From assembly GCF_040361195.1 (NCBI RefSeq), contig NZ_APNE01000008.1: a stretch of DNA of 64,000 bases; one strand, given 5' to 3'. Positions 1 to 9,262 of the stretch are shown here, one piece after another. Made by a program: the position numbers and the translations under genes. The stretch's first letter is position 1. Every line of letters starts with the position of its first letter. This stretch comes from Salinisphaera hydrothermalis (GTDB taxonomy: Bacteria > Pseudomonadota > Gammaproteobacteria > Nevskiales > Salinisphaeraceae). Below the pieces are notes generated by a model. The model saw only the letters and a list, made by a program, of their open reading frames with translations, was not told the DNA's origin and ran no database searches.

Positions 1-66
1 ACATAGCGCTCTCTTGTGGGTTATCGGTTTGCGTGGGTTGAGAATGAGCCCGGCACGGCCTACGCC

Positions 67-1989
67 TCAGGTTTCCAGGTCGGCGGTTTCGTCGAAACGT
101 GTGTCCTGATGATCGGCTCCGAGCTGGACAATGGCGACCGGCTCGCCGTCCTCGTTGAATCGTACATACCCCATGCCGGCCTGATTGACCAGTCGCCGGT
201 GCGAGCCGACCGTCCGCGGGTGACGCGGCGACACGCGCAGACGGCGGCGCTTGGTAAACCAGTTGAGCGGCGAGCGCGGCGAATACAGCCAGCGGTTGAG
301 ACGATCGAACCAGCGTAGCAGGCGGGCGGGAAACTCGTTTTTTATACCGGAAGACACGATCTGCCAGATCCGCTGATGGGTGCGGACATGACGCAACCGT
401 ACCTCGTAAACGAACGAATAATGCACGTCGCCGGACAGAATGGTGAAGTTCTCGGGCGTTCTGCGATGACTCAGGATCTGCAGCATCGCCACCGCGGCAC
501 CGCGATGGGCCATCCAGTTCTCGGCATCCACCATCAACGGCTTGCCGAACCAGGTGAACACCCGCTGCACGTTTTCGATCAGTTTGACTCCGAAAACGGG
601 CGCGGCCGACACGATCACCGCGGCCGACCGATCCATCAGCTCGTTCTGCATGGCGGTCAACGATTCCCAGTCCATCAGACCGGACGGCTTGCCCGTCTTG
701 TGCGTGCGACGCCAGCGATGCATTCGCGTATCCAGCACCAGGATCGGCGGCTCGGTATCGAGTGTGTAGTGCCAGCGATCGAAACCCAGCAGCGCATCGA
801 TCAGACGGTTCTGATGGGCCGCGGTCGGGTCGGCGGCGAACTCGCTCAGCGGCCCCGCCAGATGTTCGGCGAAGACGCCCGGCGTATTCAACCAGCCCTG
901 ACACAGCGTGTAGGCCATCAGCGCATTACCGATGATGCGCCGCGAAAACGGGTGGCCATAGGCCGAATCTTCCCAGGCCGCGGTCAGGTTCCAGTCGTCG
1001 GTGATGTCGTGATCGTCGAAGATCATCGACGTGGGCACGTTGGCCAGAAGCCGGCGTGCCGCGGGCAGCTCGGCCACGAACGCATCAATGATCCGCTGCT
1101 CGTCGCGATAGCGCTCGGCATACGCCTCGGAAAGCGTCGGGGGCGATATAACGAGATCGCGCCACAGCGTATCCGACCAGGTCAGCAGATACATCGCCAT
1201 CATTTCGGCGAACGTGATCAAATGATTGCCGGAACACGCCGAGGTGAACACCGGCTTGCGCGTGCCGCCGAAAAAACGATCCCGCAGTGCCCGATTGGCC
1301 CGCTCCTTGGGCAACAGCTGGTCGCGTTCGTAATAGCTATGCGGACTGGCATAAAGCGCCGCGCTGTCGGCGACCGTGGCGCCCTCCAGTGTTTCCGGCC
1401 ACAGCCCCAAACGATCGATCGTGGCATGGATGGCCGCCAGCAATGGGCCGGCCACGTCGTCCGCGTAGATCTGGTCGCCGGTCAGCAGCAGTTGGCTTGG
1501 CCAGGCGTCCGGATCGTCGCGCCGCTGCCCCAACCAGGCCTCGGCCCGTGCCATGCCATCGCGCGAGTCGTGGTGCGGGCGCCGGCAGGAACCATGCAAG
1601 AGATGCGTGAGCCGACGCCGGAGCACGAATCGCGGATGCGGCTCGCCGTCGAAACACAACCCCGTCTCGATCTGTGCCACGCTCTGTGGCTCGCCGTCAC
1701 ACCACAGGTCGTAGCCGATCGGCACGTCGAACGGCAGCGGCGCGACACGGGCTGCTATCAGATCGACATCGATGAGATGTACGAAGGCGCGCTCGCCGAT
1801 CGCGATCGTCCGATCATCGTCGGTCAGTTGAATGCGCGTCGGTTCCGCGTTAGCCGGAAACAGCTCGAGCGAGAGCGATACCCGCCGGCTCGTGACCAGC
1901 CATAGCGCGATGCGATCGGACGTCACGCGCCGAAGGATTGGCCCGGCGATTACCGTCGGCAAGGCGGACGACAAGTCAGCAGTCATCAC
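67..1989 (-). CDS. PhoD-like metallophosphatase family protein
   Basis: Predicted metal-dependent phosphatase of the PhoD/alkaline phosphatase D-like superfamily, 640 residues. Metal-ligand motifs are visible in the expected order: GDQIYADD at about 171-178, FDDHDITDDWN at about 324-334 and SGDVHYSF at about 519-526. No signal peptide or Tat motif is seen, so a cytoplasmic place is likely, unlike classical secreted PhoD. The substrate is unknown. The start is either GTG (1989) or the adjacent ATG (1986). A good -10 (TATACT, 1993-1998) lies only 6 bp upstream of the ATG, which would make the mRNA leaderless or nearly so. I looked for a Pho box upstream and found none, so membership of the phosphate regulon is not supported despite the family name. 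Confidence 0.85.
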   Translation of the reverse strand: MMTADLSSALPTVIAGPILRRVTSDRIALWLVTSRRVSLSLELFPANAEPTRIQLTDDDRTIAIGERAFVHLIDVDLIAARVAPLPFDVPIGYDLWCDGEPQSVAQIETGLCFDGEPHPRFVLRRRLTHLLHGSCRRPHHDSRDGMARAEAWLGQRRDDPDAWPSQLLLTGDQIYADDVAGPLLAAIHATIDRLGLWPETLEGATVADSAALYASPHSYYERDQLLPKERANRALRDRFFGGTRKPVFTSACSGNHLITFAEMMAMYLLTWSDTLWRDLVISPPTLSEAYAERYRDEQRIIDAFVAELPAARRLLANVPTSMIFDDHDITDDWNLTAAWEDSAYGHPFSRRIIGNALMAYTLCQGWLNTPGVFAEHLAGPLSEFAADPTAAHQNRLIDALLGFDRWHYTLDTEPPILVLDTRMHRWRRTHKTGKPSGLMDWESLTAMQNELMDRSAAVIVSAAPVFGVKLIENVQRVFTWFGKPLMVDAENWMAHRGAAVAMLQILSHRRTPENFTILSGDVHYSFVYEVRLRHVRTHQRIWQIVSSGIKNEFPARLLRWFDRLNRWLYSPRSPLNWFTKRRRLRVSPRHPRTVGSHRRLVNQAGMGYVRFNEDGEPVAIVQLGADHQDTRFDETADLET

Positions 1990-2071
1990 CGGAGTATAAC
2001 GAGTACGCGTCCGGCCATACCGAGCACGCGCGCGATATCGAAGGGCTTGCGAGTTATTGCCCCAGGCAGTA

Positions 2072-2093
2072 GATTTCAGCTATGGCTAACTTT
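2072..2093 (+). promoter_or_regulatory. candidate MntR-type operator upstream of mntH
   Basis: An imperfect dyad TTCAGC-TATG-GCTAAC (2075-2090) lies about 85 bp before mntH. Its AGC-N4-GCT core and spacing match the E. coli MntR box as I remember it (half-sites ATAGC and GCTAT around 4 bp). The outer arms match less well. No regulator gene lies nearby, so this is a suggestion from motif and position only. Confidence 0.35.
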
Positions 2094-2173
2094 GTAAGGC
2101 CCGGGTCCGAATTGAGCGCGGATCGATCCCGTTTCGGGTAGTCGATCTGGCGTACCGGTTCGCCGGGGCTGGC

Positions 2174-3472
2174 ATGAGCGCAACCCATATCAACCACGAC
2201 TATCTGCCGGGCGAAGGCGCGACACTCAGCGCCGCCCAGGCTGCACTCGAAGGCCGCAAGCGCGGGCTCAAGCGTTTTCTGCCCTTCATCGGCCCGGCGT
2301 TCATCGCCGCCGTGGCCTATATCGATCCCGGTAACTTCGCGACCAATATCCAGGCCGGTTCCACGTACGGTTACATGCTGCTTTGGGTTGTGCTGGCCTC
2401 CAATCTGATGGCCGTGCTTATCCAGACCCTATCAGCCAAGCTCGGCATTGCCACCGGCAAGAACCTGCCCGAGATTTCACGCGAGCGTTTTGCCCGGCCG
2501 GTCACGATCGGGCTCTGGCTGCAGGCCGAGTTCATCGCCATCGCCACCGATCTCGCCGAATTCATCGGCGGCGCGCTCGGTCTTCATCTGTTGTTCGGTA
2601 TCGCCCTGTTCCCGGCCGCGCTGATCACCGGGGTGTTTTCGTTTGCCCTGCTCGAGCTGCAACGGCGCGGTTTTCGCCCACTCGAAGCCGGGATCACCGC
2701 GCTGGTGGGCGTGGTCGTGGTGTCGTTTGCGTACGAAGTCTGGATCGCCAAGCCGGACGGGAGCGAGCTGCTGACCGGCTTGTTCGTGCCGACGCTCGAC
2801 GGCACGGGCAGCGTACTGCTGGCCACCGGGATTCTGGGGGCCACGGTTATGCCGCACGTGATCTATCTGCATTCCGCGCTGATGCAGCGTCGCGTGGTCG
2901 GCCGCAACGAAGACGAACGCCAGCGGATCTTTCGTTTCGAATTCATCGACATTCTGATCGCCATGGGCGTGGCCGGACTCATCAACGGCGCCATGCTGGT
3001 CATGGCCGCCGGGCTGTTCCATGGCAGTGGCGATCCGGTCACCACCATCGAGGGCGCCTATGCGCGGCTGACGCATCATGCCGGCACGATCGCCGCCGTT
3101 CTGTTCGGCATCGGCCTCATGGCCAGCGGATTTTCGAGTTCGTCGGTCGGCACGATGAGCGGCCAGATCGTGATGCAGGGTTACCTCGACCGCCAGATTC
3201 CGTTGTATCTACGCCGGCTGATCACGATGGCGCCAGCGCTGGCGGTCCTTGCAATGGGGGTCGACCCGACCACCGCCCTGGTGATGAGCCAGGTCGTGCT
3301 GTCGTTCGGTATTCCGTTCGCGCTGATCCCGCTGCTGATGTTCTGCTCGAATCGCGAACTGATGGGCAGTCTGGTCAATCGCCGCCTGACCTCGATTGTG
3401 GCCTGGGCGGTGACCGCTGCCATCATCGGCCTCAATATCTTCCTGTTGTATCGAACGCTGTTCGGGCTTTGA
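2174..3472 (+). CDS. mntH: Nramp family divalent metal (Mn2+/Fe2+) transporter
   Basis: Proton-coupled manganese/iron importer of the inner membrane, 432 residues, similar in length to E. coli MntH. The two signatures that line the metal site are present: DPGN in TM1 (residues 51-54) and MPH in TM6 (226-228). About eleven hydrophobic segments follow in normal order. It stands alone and is divergent from the PhoD-like gene across a 184-bp spacer that carries a possible MntR-type operator. The ATG at 2174 has only a weak ribosome-binding site (GGGGCTGGC just upstream), but no better in-frame start lies nearby and the conserved region begins soon after. It ends tail to tail with the MFS gene. 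Confidence 0.93.
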   Translation: MSATHINHDYLPGEGATLSAAQAALEGRKRGLKRFLPFIGPAFIAAVAYIDPGNFATNIQAGSTYGYMLLWVVLASNLMAVLIQTLSAKLGIATGKNLPEISRERFARPVTIGLWLQAEFIAIATDLAEFIGGALGLHLLFGIALFPAALITGVFSFALLELQRRGFRPLEAGITALVGVVVVSFAYEVWIAKPDGSELLTGLFVPTLDGTGSVLLATGILGATVMPHVIYLHSALMQRRVVGRNEDERQRIFRFEFIDILIAMGVAGLINGAMLVMAAGLFHGSGDPVTTIEGAYARLTHHAGTIAAVLFGIGLMASGFSSSSVGTMSGQIVMQGYLDRQIPLYLRRLITMAPALAVLAMGVDPTTALVMSQVVLSFGIPFALIPLLMFCSNRELMGSLVNRRLTSIVAWAVTAAIIGLNIFLLYRTLFGL

Positions 3473-3476
3473 GACA

Positions 3477-3491
3477 GCGCTTTCAAAGCGC
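3477..3491. terminator. short hairpin between convergent genes
   Basis: Inverted repeat GCGCTTT-C-AAAGCGC in the 31-bp gap between the ends of mntH and the MFS gene. It could end both transcripts, but it has no T-run on either side, so evidence for termination is weak. Confidence 0.3.
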
Positions 3492-3503
3492 AACCGGATC
3501 GGG

Positions 3504-4733
3504 TCATGCGGCGGGTGCGGGCTGACGATGCCAGACGGTCAGACGAATCGTCGCGACCAGCCCGATCAGCAGAATGGCTGCGACCATGGCGGCCACGCCG
3601 GCCCAGCCATAACCGCTCCAGAACAGACCGCCCAGCGATCCGATCACGCTCGAGCCGAGATAGTAGCCGAGCAGATAGAGCCCCGCGGCATGCCCCTTGC
3701 CGTGTTCGGCCAGTAGCCCGACCCAGCCGCTCGCGGTCGAATGGCCAGCGAAGAAGCCGATCGTCACGAGGGCGATGCCGGCGATGATGGCGATCAGCGA
3801 ATCCGGCCACATCAACGCCAGCCCCAGCGCCATCAGCACAATCGCGAAGATGAGCACCGGCGGGCGCCCGTGTCGATCGGCGATCCGGCCGGCGATCGCT
3901 GACGTCACGATGCCGAACATATAGACCACGAACACCGCGCCGATCGCACCCTGGCCCAGTGAGAACGGCGGTGCAGACAGCCGGTAGCCAACGTAGTTGT
4001 AGACTGAAACGAAGGCGCCCATGAACAGAAAGCCGCAGAAGAATACCCAAGGCAGCGCCCTGTGGCGCATGTGCGACACCACCGGCCCCGCGTGCTGGCG
4101 AATCGTCAGTCCACGCTGGGCGATGAAATTGCGCGAGCGTGGCAGCAACCACACGAACACCGCCGCCGCCACGAAACCGATCACGCCGAGCACGGCAATC
4201 GCCACGCGCCAGCCGAAAGCTTCGGCTAACAGACCGGCGATCACGCGCCCGCCCATGCCGCCACAGGCCGTGCCGCCGATGTACAACCCGGTGGCGGTGC
4301 CCAGATCGGCCGGCTTGATCTCCTCGGATAAATAAGCGATCGCCAGCGCGGGCACGCCGCCGAGCGCGATACCCTCGAAGGCCCGGGCAACCAACAGCGT
4401 GCTCCAGCCGGGCGCGATCGCTGCGACCAGCGATAGCGTCGCCGAGCCCAGCAGCGACGCGGTCATCACCGTCTTGCGCTCGATCGCCCCCGACATGAGC
4501 CCGGCCAGAAACAGCGTGAAGGCCAGCACGCCGGTGGTCACCGAGAGCGACAGGCTGCTCACGGCAGCGGAGACGCCGAACTCGCGCGAGAACTCCGGCA
4601 TCAACGGCTGTACCGAATACATCGACGAGAACGTCGCGAAACCGGCAGCGAACAAGGCGAGATTGGCGCGTAAATACTCGCTTGTGCCGTGTTCGAGATA
4701 GCGCGTGCCGGCGGTATTTTTCGGTTGGCTCAT
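3504..4733 (-). CDS. MFS transporter, YnfM-like
   Basis: Inner-membrane major facilitator superfamily permease, about 409 residues with twelve hydrophobic segments. The sequence tracks E. coli YnfM from memory: an LALFAAGFATF first helix, YLSEEI after TM5, and a conserved FFAGHSTASGWVG stretch near residues 325-340. YnfM-type proteins are drug or sugar-efflux-like transporters and the substrate here is unknown. The start chosen is the ATG at 4733 (MSQPKN), whose N-terminus resembles YnfM; an in-frame ATG at 4757 would add 8 residues. Neither has a good ribosome-binding site. It is divergent from typA across about 140 bp that must hold both promoters. Confidence 0.85.
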   Translation of the reverse strand: MSQPKNTAGTRYLEHGTSEYLRANLALFAAGFATFSSMYSVQPLMPEFSREFGVSAAVSSLSLSVTTGVLAFTLFLAGLMSGAIERKTVMTASLLGSATLSLVAAIAPGWSTLLVARAFEGIALGGVPALAIAYLSEEIKPADLGTATGLYIGGTACGGMGGRVIAGLLAEAFGWRVAIAVLGVIGFVAAAVFVWLLPRSRNFIAQRGLTIRQHAGPVVSHMRHRALPWVFFCGFLFMGAFVSVYNYVGYRLSAPPFSLGQGAIGAVFVVYMFGIVTSAIAGRIADRHGRPPVLIFAIVLMALGLALMWPDSLIAIIAGIALVTIGFFAGHSTASGWVGLLAEHGKGHAAGLYLLGYYLGSSVIGSLGGLFWSGYGWAGVAAMVAAILLIGLVATIRLTVWHRQPAPAA

Positions 4734-4870
4734 ACGACCATCGCGGCATAACTGCATTATGAAACGATCGCGAGCTTAACGATTTATTGCATCAATTACG
4801 ACTTTCGGCTAGCCGTAGCGCGCTCATTACCTGATAATGGCGCGTTTTCGCACAGGCCGGCTCTTTATTC

Positions 4871-6700
4871 ATGATCGATAACCTTCGCAACATCGCGATC
4901 ATCGCCCACGTCGACCACGGCAAGACGACGCTCGTCGACTGCCTGCTTCGCCAGTCGGGCACCTTCGACGCCCGAGAGGACGTCGCCGACCGGATCATGG
5001 ATTCCAACGATCTGGAAAAAGAGCGCGGCATCACGATCACGTCCAAGAACACCGCAATCGAGTGGCGCGACCCGGACTCGAACGAGGTCTACCACATCAA
5101 TATCGTCGACACCCCCGGCCACGCCGACTTCGGCGGCGAAGTCGAGCGCGTGCTGTCGATGGTGGACTCCGTACTGCTTCTGGTCGACGCCGTCGACGGC
5201 CCGATGCCGCAGACCCGCTTCGTGACCGAAAAAGCGTTCCAGCTCGGCCTGAAGCCGATCGTGGTGATCAACAAGATCGATCGTGACGGTGCCCGCCCGG
5301 ACTGGGTGCTCAACGAAACCTTCGACTTGTTCGACAGCCTCGGCGCGACCGAGGAGCAGCTCGACTTCCCGATCGTGTATACCTCCGCGCTTGGCGGCTA
5401 TGCCGGCATGGACGAGAGCGTGCGCGACGGCAACATGTTGCCGTTGTTCCGCACCATCATCGAACGTGTGCCGGCACCGCCGGTGAATCTGGACGGCAAG
5501 TTCCAGATGCAGATCACCACGCTGGACTACAACAGCTTTGTGGGCCAGATCGGCATCGGCCGCATCGCGCGCGGCACCGTCAAGCCGGCCACCAACATCA
5601 CCATCGTCGACCGCGACGGCGGCGAGCGCAGCGCCAAGATTGCCGGCGTGTTCGGCTTTCTGGGCCTGAACCGGGTCGAAGTGGACGAAGCGCGTGCCGG
5701 CGATATCGTGGCGCTAACCGGCATGAACGACCTCGACATCTCGGACACGCTCTGCGACCCGGCCCAGCCGGAATCGCTGCCGCGCCTGACGGTCGACGAA
5801 CCGACCATGAGCATGACTTTCGAGGTCAACAAATCGCCACTGGCCGGCAAGGAAGGCTCTTACCTCACCTCGCGCCAGATTCGCGAGCGGCTGGAGCGCG
5901 AGCTGAAATCCAACGTGGCGCTGCGCGTCGAGCAAGGCGGCGATGCCGACCGCTTCAAGGTTTCCGGGCGTGGCTTGCTGCATCTGTCGGTGCTGCTCGA
6001 AACCATGCGCCGCGAAGGCTACGAACTGTCCGTCTCGCGTCCGGAAGTCGTCACCCGCGAAGTCGACGGCGAGATCCAGGAGCCCTACGAACTGTTGATG
6101 TGCGATATCGAGGACGAGCACCAAGGCGCGGTGATCGACAACCTCAACCATCGCCGCGGCCAGCTCCAGAACATGGTACCGGACGGCAAGGGTCGCACGC
6201 GCCTGGAATTCATGATTCCCTCGCGCGGGCTGATCGGCTTCCAGACCGAGTTCATGAGCCTGACCTCCGGCACCGGTATCGTCACCCATGTGTTCGACCA
6301 CTACGGCCCGCTTGGCGGCACCGAGATCGGCCAGCGCCAGAAAGGCGTGCTGATTGCCAACGCACCGGGCAAAGCCGTGGGCTTCGCCATCTTCAACCTG
6401 CAGGATCGCGGCAAGATGATGGTGTCGCCGAACGACGAGGTCTACGAAGGCATGGTCGTGGGCATCCACTCGCGCGACAACGACCTGACCGTCAACGTCC
6501 AGAAGGCCAAGCAGCTCACCAACGTGCGCGCCGCCGGTTCGGACGAGAACATCCAGCTCACCCCGCCGGTGCGCATGACGCTCGAACAGGCGCTGGAGTT
6601 CATCAACGACGACGAGCTGGTCGAGATCACGCCGGGCTCGATTCGCGTGCGCAAGCGCTGGCTCAAGGAGCACGAGCGCAAGAAAGCCGCGCGCGGCTAA
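4871..6700 (+). CDS. typA: translational GTPase TypA/BipA
   Basis: Ribosome-associated GTPase of the EF-G/LepA group, 609 residues, needed in other bacteria for ribosome assembly and for growth in cold or stress. The G1 loop AHVDHGKTT (from residue 11), the G2/switch region ERGITITSKN, G3 DTPGHADF and G4 NKIDRD are all intact. Domain II, domain III and the TypA-specific C-terminal domain follow, and the length is normal. It stands as a single gene with a perfect 12-bp hairpin just after its stop. Confidence 0.98.
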   Translation: MIDNLRNIAIIAHVDHGKTTLVDCLLRQSGTFDAREDVADRIMDSNDLEKERGITITSKNTAIEWRDPDSNEVYHINIVDTPGHADFGGEVERVLSMVDSVLLLVDAVDGPMPQTRFVTEKAFQLGLKPIVVINKIDRDGARPDWVLNETFDLFDSLGATEEQLDFPIVYTSALGGYAGMDESVRDGNMLPLFRTIIERVPAPPVNLDGKFQMQITTLDYNSFVGQIGIGRIARGTVKPATNITIVDRDGGERSAKIAGVFGFLGLNRVEVDEARAGDIVALTGMNDLDISDTLCDPAQPESLPRLTVDEPTMSMTFEVNKSPLAGKEGSYLTSRQIRERLERELKSNVALRVEQGGDADRFKVSGRGLLHLSVLLETMRREGYELSVSRPEVVTREVDGEIQEPYELLMCDIEDEHQGAVIDNLNHRRGQLQNMVPDGKGRTRLEFMIPSRGLIGFQTEFMSLTSGTGIVTHVFDHYGPLGGTEIGQRQKGVLIANAPGKAVGFAIFNLQDRGKMMVSPNDEVYEGMVVGIHSRDNDLTVNVQKAKQLTNVRAAGSDENIQLTPPVRMTLEQALEFINDDELVEITPGSIRVRKRWLKEHERKKAARG

Positions 6701-6712
6701 CCAGCGGTCAAC

Positions 6713-6743
6713 GCCGGCCGCGGCGACCCTTGCCGCGGCCGGC
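6713..6743 (+). terminator. strong hairpin downstream of typA
   Basis: Perfect 12-bp inverted repeat GCCGGCCGCGGC / GCCGCGGCCGGC with a 7-nt loop, starting 12 bp after the typA stop. There is no U-run, so it may act as an mRNA 3' stabiliser or a Rho-linked end, not a classic intrinsic terminator. Confidence 0.55.
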
Positions 6744-6793
6744 ACCGCCGTGCGACAACCCGTCCATTCGTTCGCTTTGTTGAAGGAACTGCC

Positions 6794-8416
6794 ATGGCGC
6801 CCCAGAACAGCCGTTCCCGCCTGATCGTCCGCAAGGCTCGCCTGGCCGATATTGCGGCCATCAACCGGATCGTGCAGCGCGCGTATCCGAAGATGGACGA
6901 TTACTCCTTCGACGAGCTGCGCGGCCAGATCAACAACTTTCCCGAGGGCCAGCTGGTCGCGGTCTACGAGGACCAGGTGGTCGGCTATTGCGCCACCATC
7001 TGTCTGCCGGAAGCGCAGGTCATGCGGCGCCACAGCTGGGCGCAGATCACCGGCAACGGCTACGGCTCGACGCACGACATCGACGGCGATTATCTGTACG
7101 GCTACGAGGTCTGCGTGGACCCGGACGCCCGCGGGCTACGCATCGGGCGCCGGCTGTATCGCGAGCGCGAGGCCCTGGCGGTCAAGCTCGGGCTCAAGGG
7201 CATCGTCTTCGTCGGCCGTATTCCGGGGCTGCGTCGTCGATTCAAGCAGTTCGGCAGTGCCGAGGCCTACGTCGAGGCCGTGGCCGACAAGACCACGCGC
7301 GACCGCGTGCTGTCGTTCCAGCTCGCTCAGGGCTACGAGCTGCTCGGCGTGATTCCGAATTATCTACCGGACGACCCGGATTCGATGGGCTACGGCGCGC
7401 ATCTGCTCTGGCGCAACCCTGAATACAAGTACCGTGAAGACGTGGCCGGCGATTCGCACGTGCATCTGCAGCGACGCAACACGGTGCGCATCGCCACCGT
7501 GCAGTACATGCAGCGCGCGATCGACTCGTTCGACGAATTCGCCCAGATCGTGACGTATTTCGTGCGCGAAACCTCGGATGCCAAGGCCGATTTCGTGGTC
7601 TTCCCCGAGCTGTTCACGGTCCAGCTGCTTTCGATCAAGAACGAAGCGTTGCACCGCCGCGCCGCCATCGAACAGCTGGCGGACTTCACCGATGATTTCC
7701 GCAAGCTGATGGCGGATCTCGCGGTGCGCTTCAATATCAACATCATCGCCGGCTCGCACATCACCTGGGTTGGCGACGAGCTACAGAACATCGCCTATAT
7801 CTATTTGCGCGACGGCTCGGAGCATCTCCAGCCCAAGATTCACCCCACGCCGGGCGAACGCGAGGACTGGAACATCGTCGGCGGCGATTCGCTCAACGCG
7901 ATCGAAACCGACTGCGGTCCGGTGGGCGTGCTGGTCTGCTACGACAGCGAGTTTCCGGAACTGTCGCGTCATCTGGCCGATCAGGGCATCAATATCCTGT
8001 TCGTGCCCTTCTCGACCGAGGATCGCGCCGGCTATCTGCGCGTGCGCTACTCGGCCCACGCCCGCGCGGTCGAAAACCAGATCTACGTGGCCATCGCGGG
8101 CAATACCGGCAACCTGCCGCGTATCCACGCCATGGACATGCACTACGCCCAGTCGGCGATCGTCACGCCCTGCGACTTCGCCTTCGCGCGCGACGGGATC
8201 GCGGCCGACACGACGCCCAACGCCGAGCAGGTCGCCATCGCCGACGTGCGGCTCGACACACTGCACGAAGCCCGCACCTCGGGCTCGGTCCAGAACATGC
8301 TCGATCGTCGCCACGATCTGTACCGCGTGCAATGGAAGCCGCGTCGGCGGGCGCCTGCCAAGCCGCGGCGCACCGCCGCCAAGCCGGGCCAGGCTCGCTC
8401 GACCGACAAATCCTGA
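6794..8416 (+). CDS. bifunctional GNAT acetyltransferase / carbon-nitrogen hydrolase fusion
   Basis: 540-residue two-domain protein. Residues about 10-210 are a GNAT fold with the acetyl-CoA loop around RGLRIGRRLY (113-122). Residues about 230-510 are a nitrilase-superfamily amidohydrolase with the full Glu-Lys-Cys triad: E272 in FPELF, K348 in QPKIHP and C382 in LVCYDSEFPE. The C-terminal 25 residues are basic and Ala/Pro/Lys-rich. This fusion occurs in several proteobacteria, but its substrate is not known to me. A good ribosome-binding site (GAAGGAAC) precedes the ATG. The sirtuin gene starts 39 bp downstream on the same strand, which suggests a link with acyl-group turnover (inference). 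Confidence 0.88.
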   Translation: MAPQNSRSRLIVRKARLADIAAINRIVQRAYPKMDDYSFDELRGQINNFPEGQLVAVYEDQVVGYCATICLPEAQVMRRHSWAQITGNGYGSTHDIDGDYLYGYEVCVDPDARGLRIGRRLYREREALAVKLGLKGIVFVGRIPGLRRRFKQFGSAEAYVEAVADKTTRDRVLSFQLAQGYELLGVIPNYLPDDPDSMGYGAHLLWRNPEYKYREDVAGDSHVHLQRRNTVRIATVQYMQRAIDSFDEFAQIVTYFVRETSDAKADFVVFPELFTVQLLSIKNEALHRRAAIEQLADFTDDFRKLMADLAVRFNINIIAGSHITWVGDELQNIAYIYLRDGSEHLQPKIHPTPGEREDWNIVGGDSLNAIETDCGPVGVLVCYDSEFPELSRHLADQGINILFVPFSTEDRAGYLRVRYSAHARAVENQIYVAIAGNTGNLPRIHAMDMHYAQSAIVTPCDFAFARDGIAADTTPNAEQVAIADVRLDTLHEARTSGSVQNMLDRRHDLYRVQWKPRRRAPAKPRRTAAKPGQARSTDKS

Positions 8417-8455
8417 CGGGCTCGCGTCACGGCCGGCTCGCGTTACCATCCGGCC

Positions 8456-9211
8456 ATGCAGAACGCCATCGAGCAAGCCGCCCGAACGCTGGCTTCGGCA
8501 CCGGACATTCTTGTGTTGTCCGGTGCCGGCCTATCCGCCGAATCCGGTATTCCGACCTTCCGCGAAGCCCAGACCGGGCTCTGGGCACAGTATTCGCCCG
8601 AAGATCTCGCGACCCCGGAAGCCTTCGCGCGTCACCCGGACCGCGTCTGGGCCTGGTATAGCTGGCGGCGACGCTTGATCGCGCGCGGCGGCCCGAATGC
8701 CGGCCATCGGGCCATCGCCGAGCTCGGCCAGCGTCGGCGTGTCTTCGTTGCGACCCAGAACGTCGACGGGCTGCATGCCGCGGCCGGCAGCAGCGATATC
8801 GCCGAATTGCACGGCAATATCCGGCGCGATCGCTGCAGTCATTGCGGCGCAAGCGAAACGCGCGATGTGGCCGAGCCGGTCGACGACGACCCGGTTTATT
8901 GCCGGTCCTGCGGCGCCATGGCTAGGCCCGACGTGATCTGGTTCGGCGAAATGCTGCCGGGCGATGCGCTCGAGGCCGCTCAGGATGCGCTGGAACGCGC
9001 CGCCGCGGTGATCGTGGTCGGCACCTCCAACCGGGTGTACCCGGCCGCTGCCCTGGTCGACGCCGCGGTCGATTCGCACCGGCCAGTGATCGAGATCAAT
9101 CCGAATGTCACCCCGGTATCGGATGCTGTCGATATTCGTATCGCATCGGCTGCGAGCACGGCCTTGCCGGCCCTGCTAACGGCGCTCGACGCGATTTCGG
9201 CGAACGGATAA
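8456..9211 (+). CDS. cobB: NAD-dependent protein deacylase, sirtuin (CobB-like)
   Basis: Sir2-family enzyme, 251 residues, that removes acyl groups from lysines using NAD+. The NAD-binding GAGLSAESGIPTFR (23-36), QNVDGLH (101-107), catalytic H119 in ELHG and a complete zinc knuckle (Cys 127, 130, 149, 152) are present. Tyr68 and Arg71 in the YSWR motif match the Tyr-X-X-Arg pair that marks class III sirtuins (SIRT5, E. coli CobB) able to take succinyl and other acidic acyl groups. It follows the GNAT-nitrilase fusion by 39 bp and probably shares its transcript. Confidence 0.92.
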   Translation: MQNAIEQAARTLASAPDILVLSGAGLSAESGIPTFREAQTGLWAQYSPEDLATPEAFARHPDRVWAWYSWRRRLIARGGPNAGHRAIAELGQRRRVFVATQNVDGLHAAAGSSDIAELHGNIRRDRCSHCGASETRDVAEPVDDDPVYCRSCGAMARPDVIWFGEMLPGDALEAAQDALERAAAVIVVGTSNRVYPAAALVDAAVDSHRPVIEINPNVTPVSDAVDIRIASAASTALPALLTALDAISANG

Positions 9212-9262
9212 AGTCGACCGCATCACGATCATTTTCGGCGCGGCCATGGGCCGGGAGCGCGC

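Noticed and set aside
376..1905. 509-codon open frame on the plus strand
   Set aside because: Antisense to the PhoD-like gene, Arg/His/Gly-rich with no recognisable domain; a product of high GC.
1990..2173. Pho box for the PhoD-like phosphatase
   Set aside because: No pair of TGTCA-type repeats at 11-bp spacing on the minus strand upstream of the gene.
3181..4749. 522-codon minus-strand open frame over the MFS gene
   Set aside because: Arg-rich shadow in another frame of the MFS transporter and mntH.
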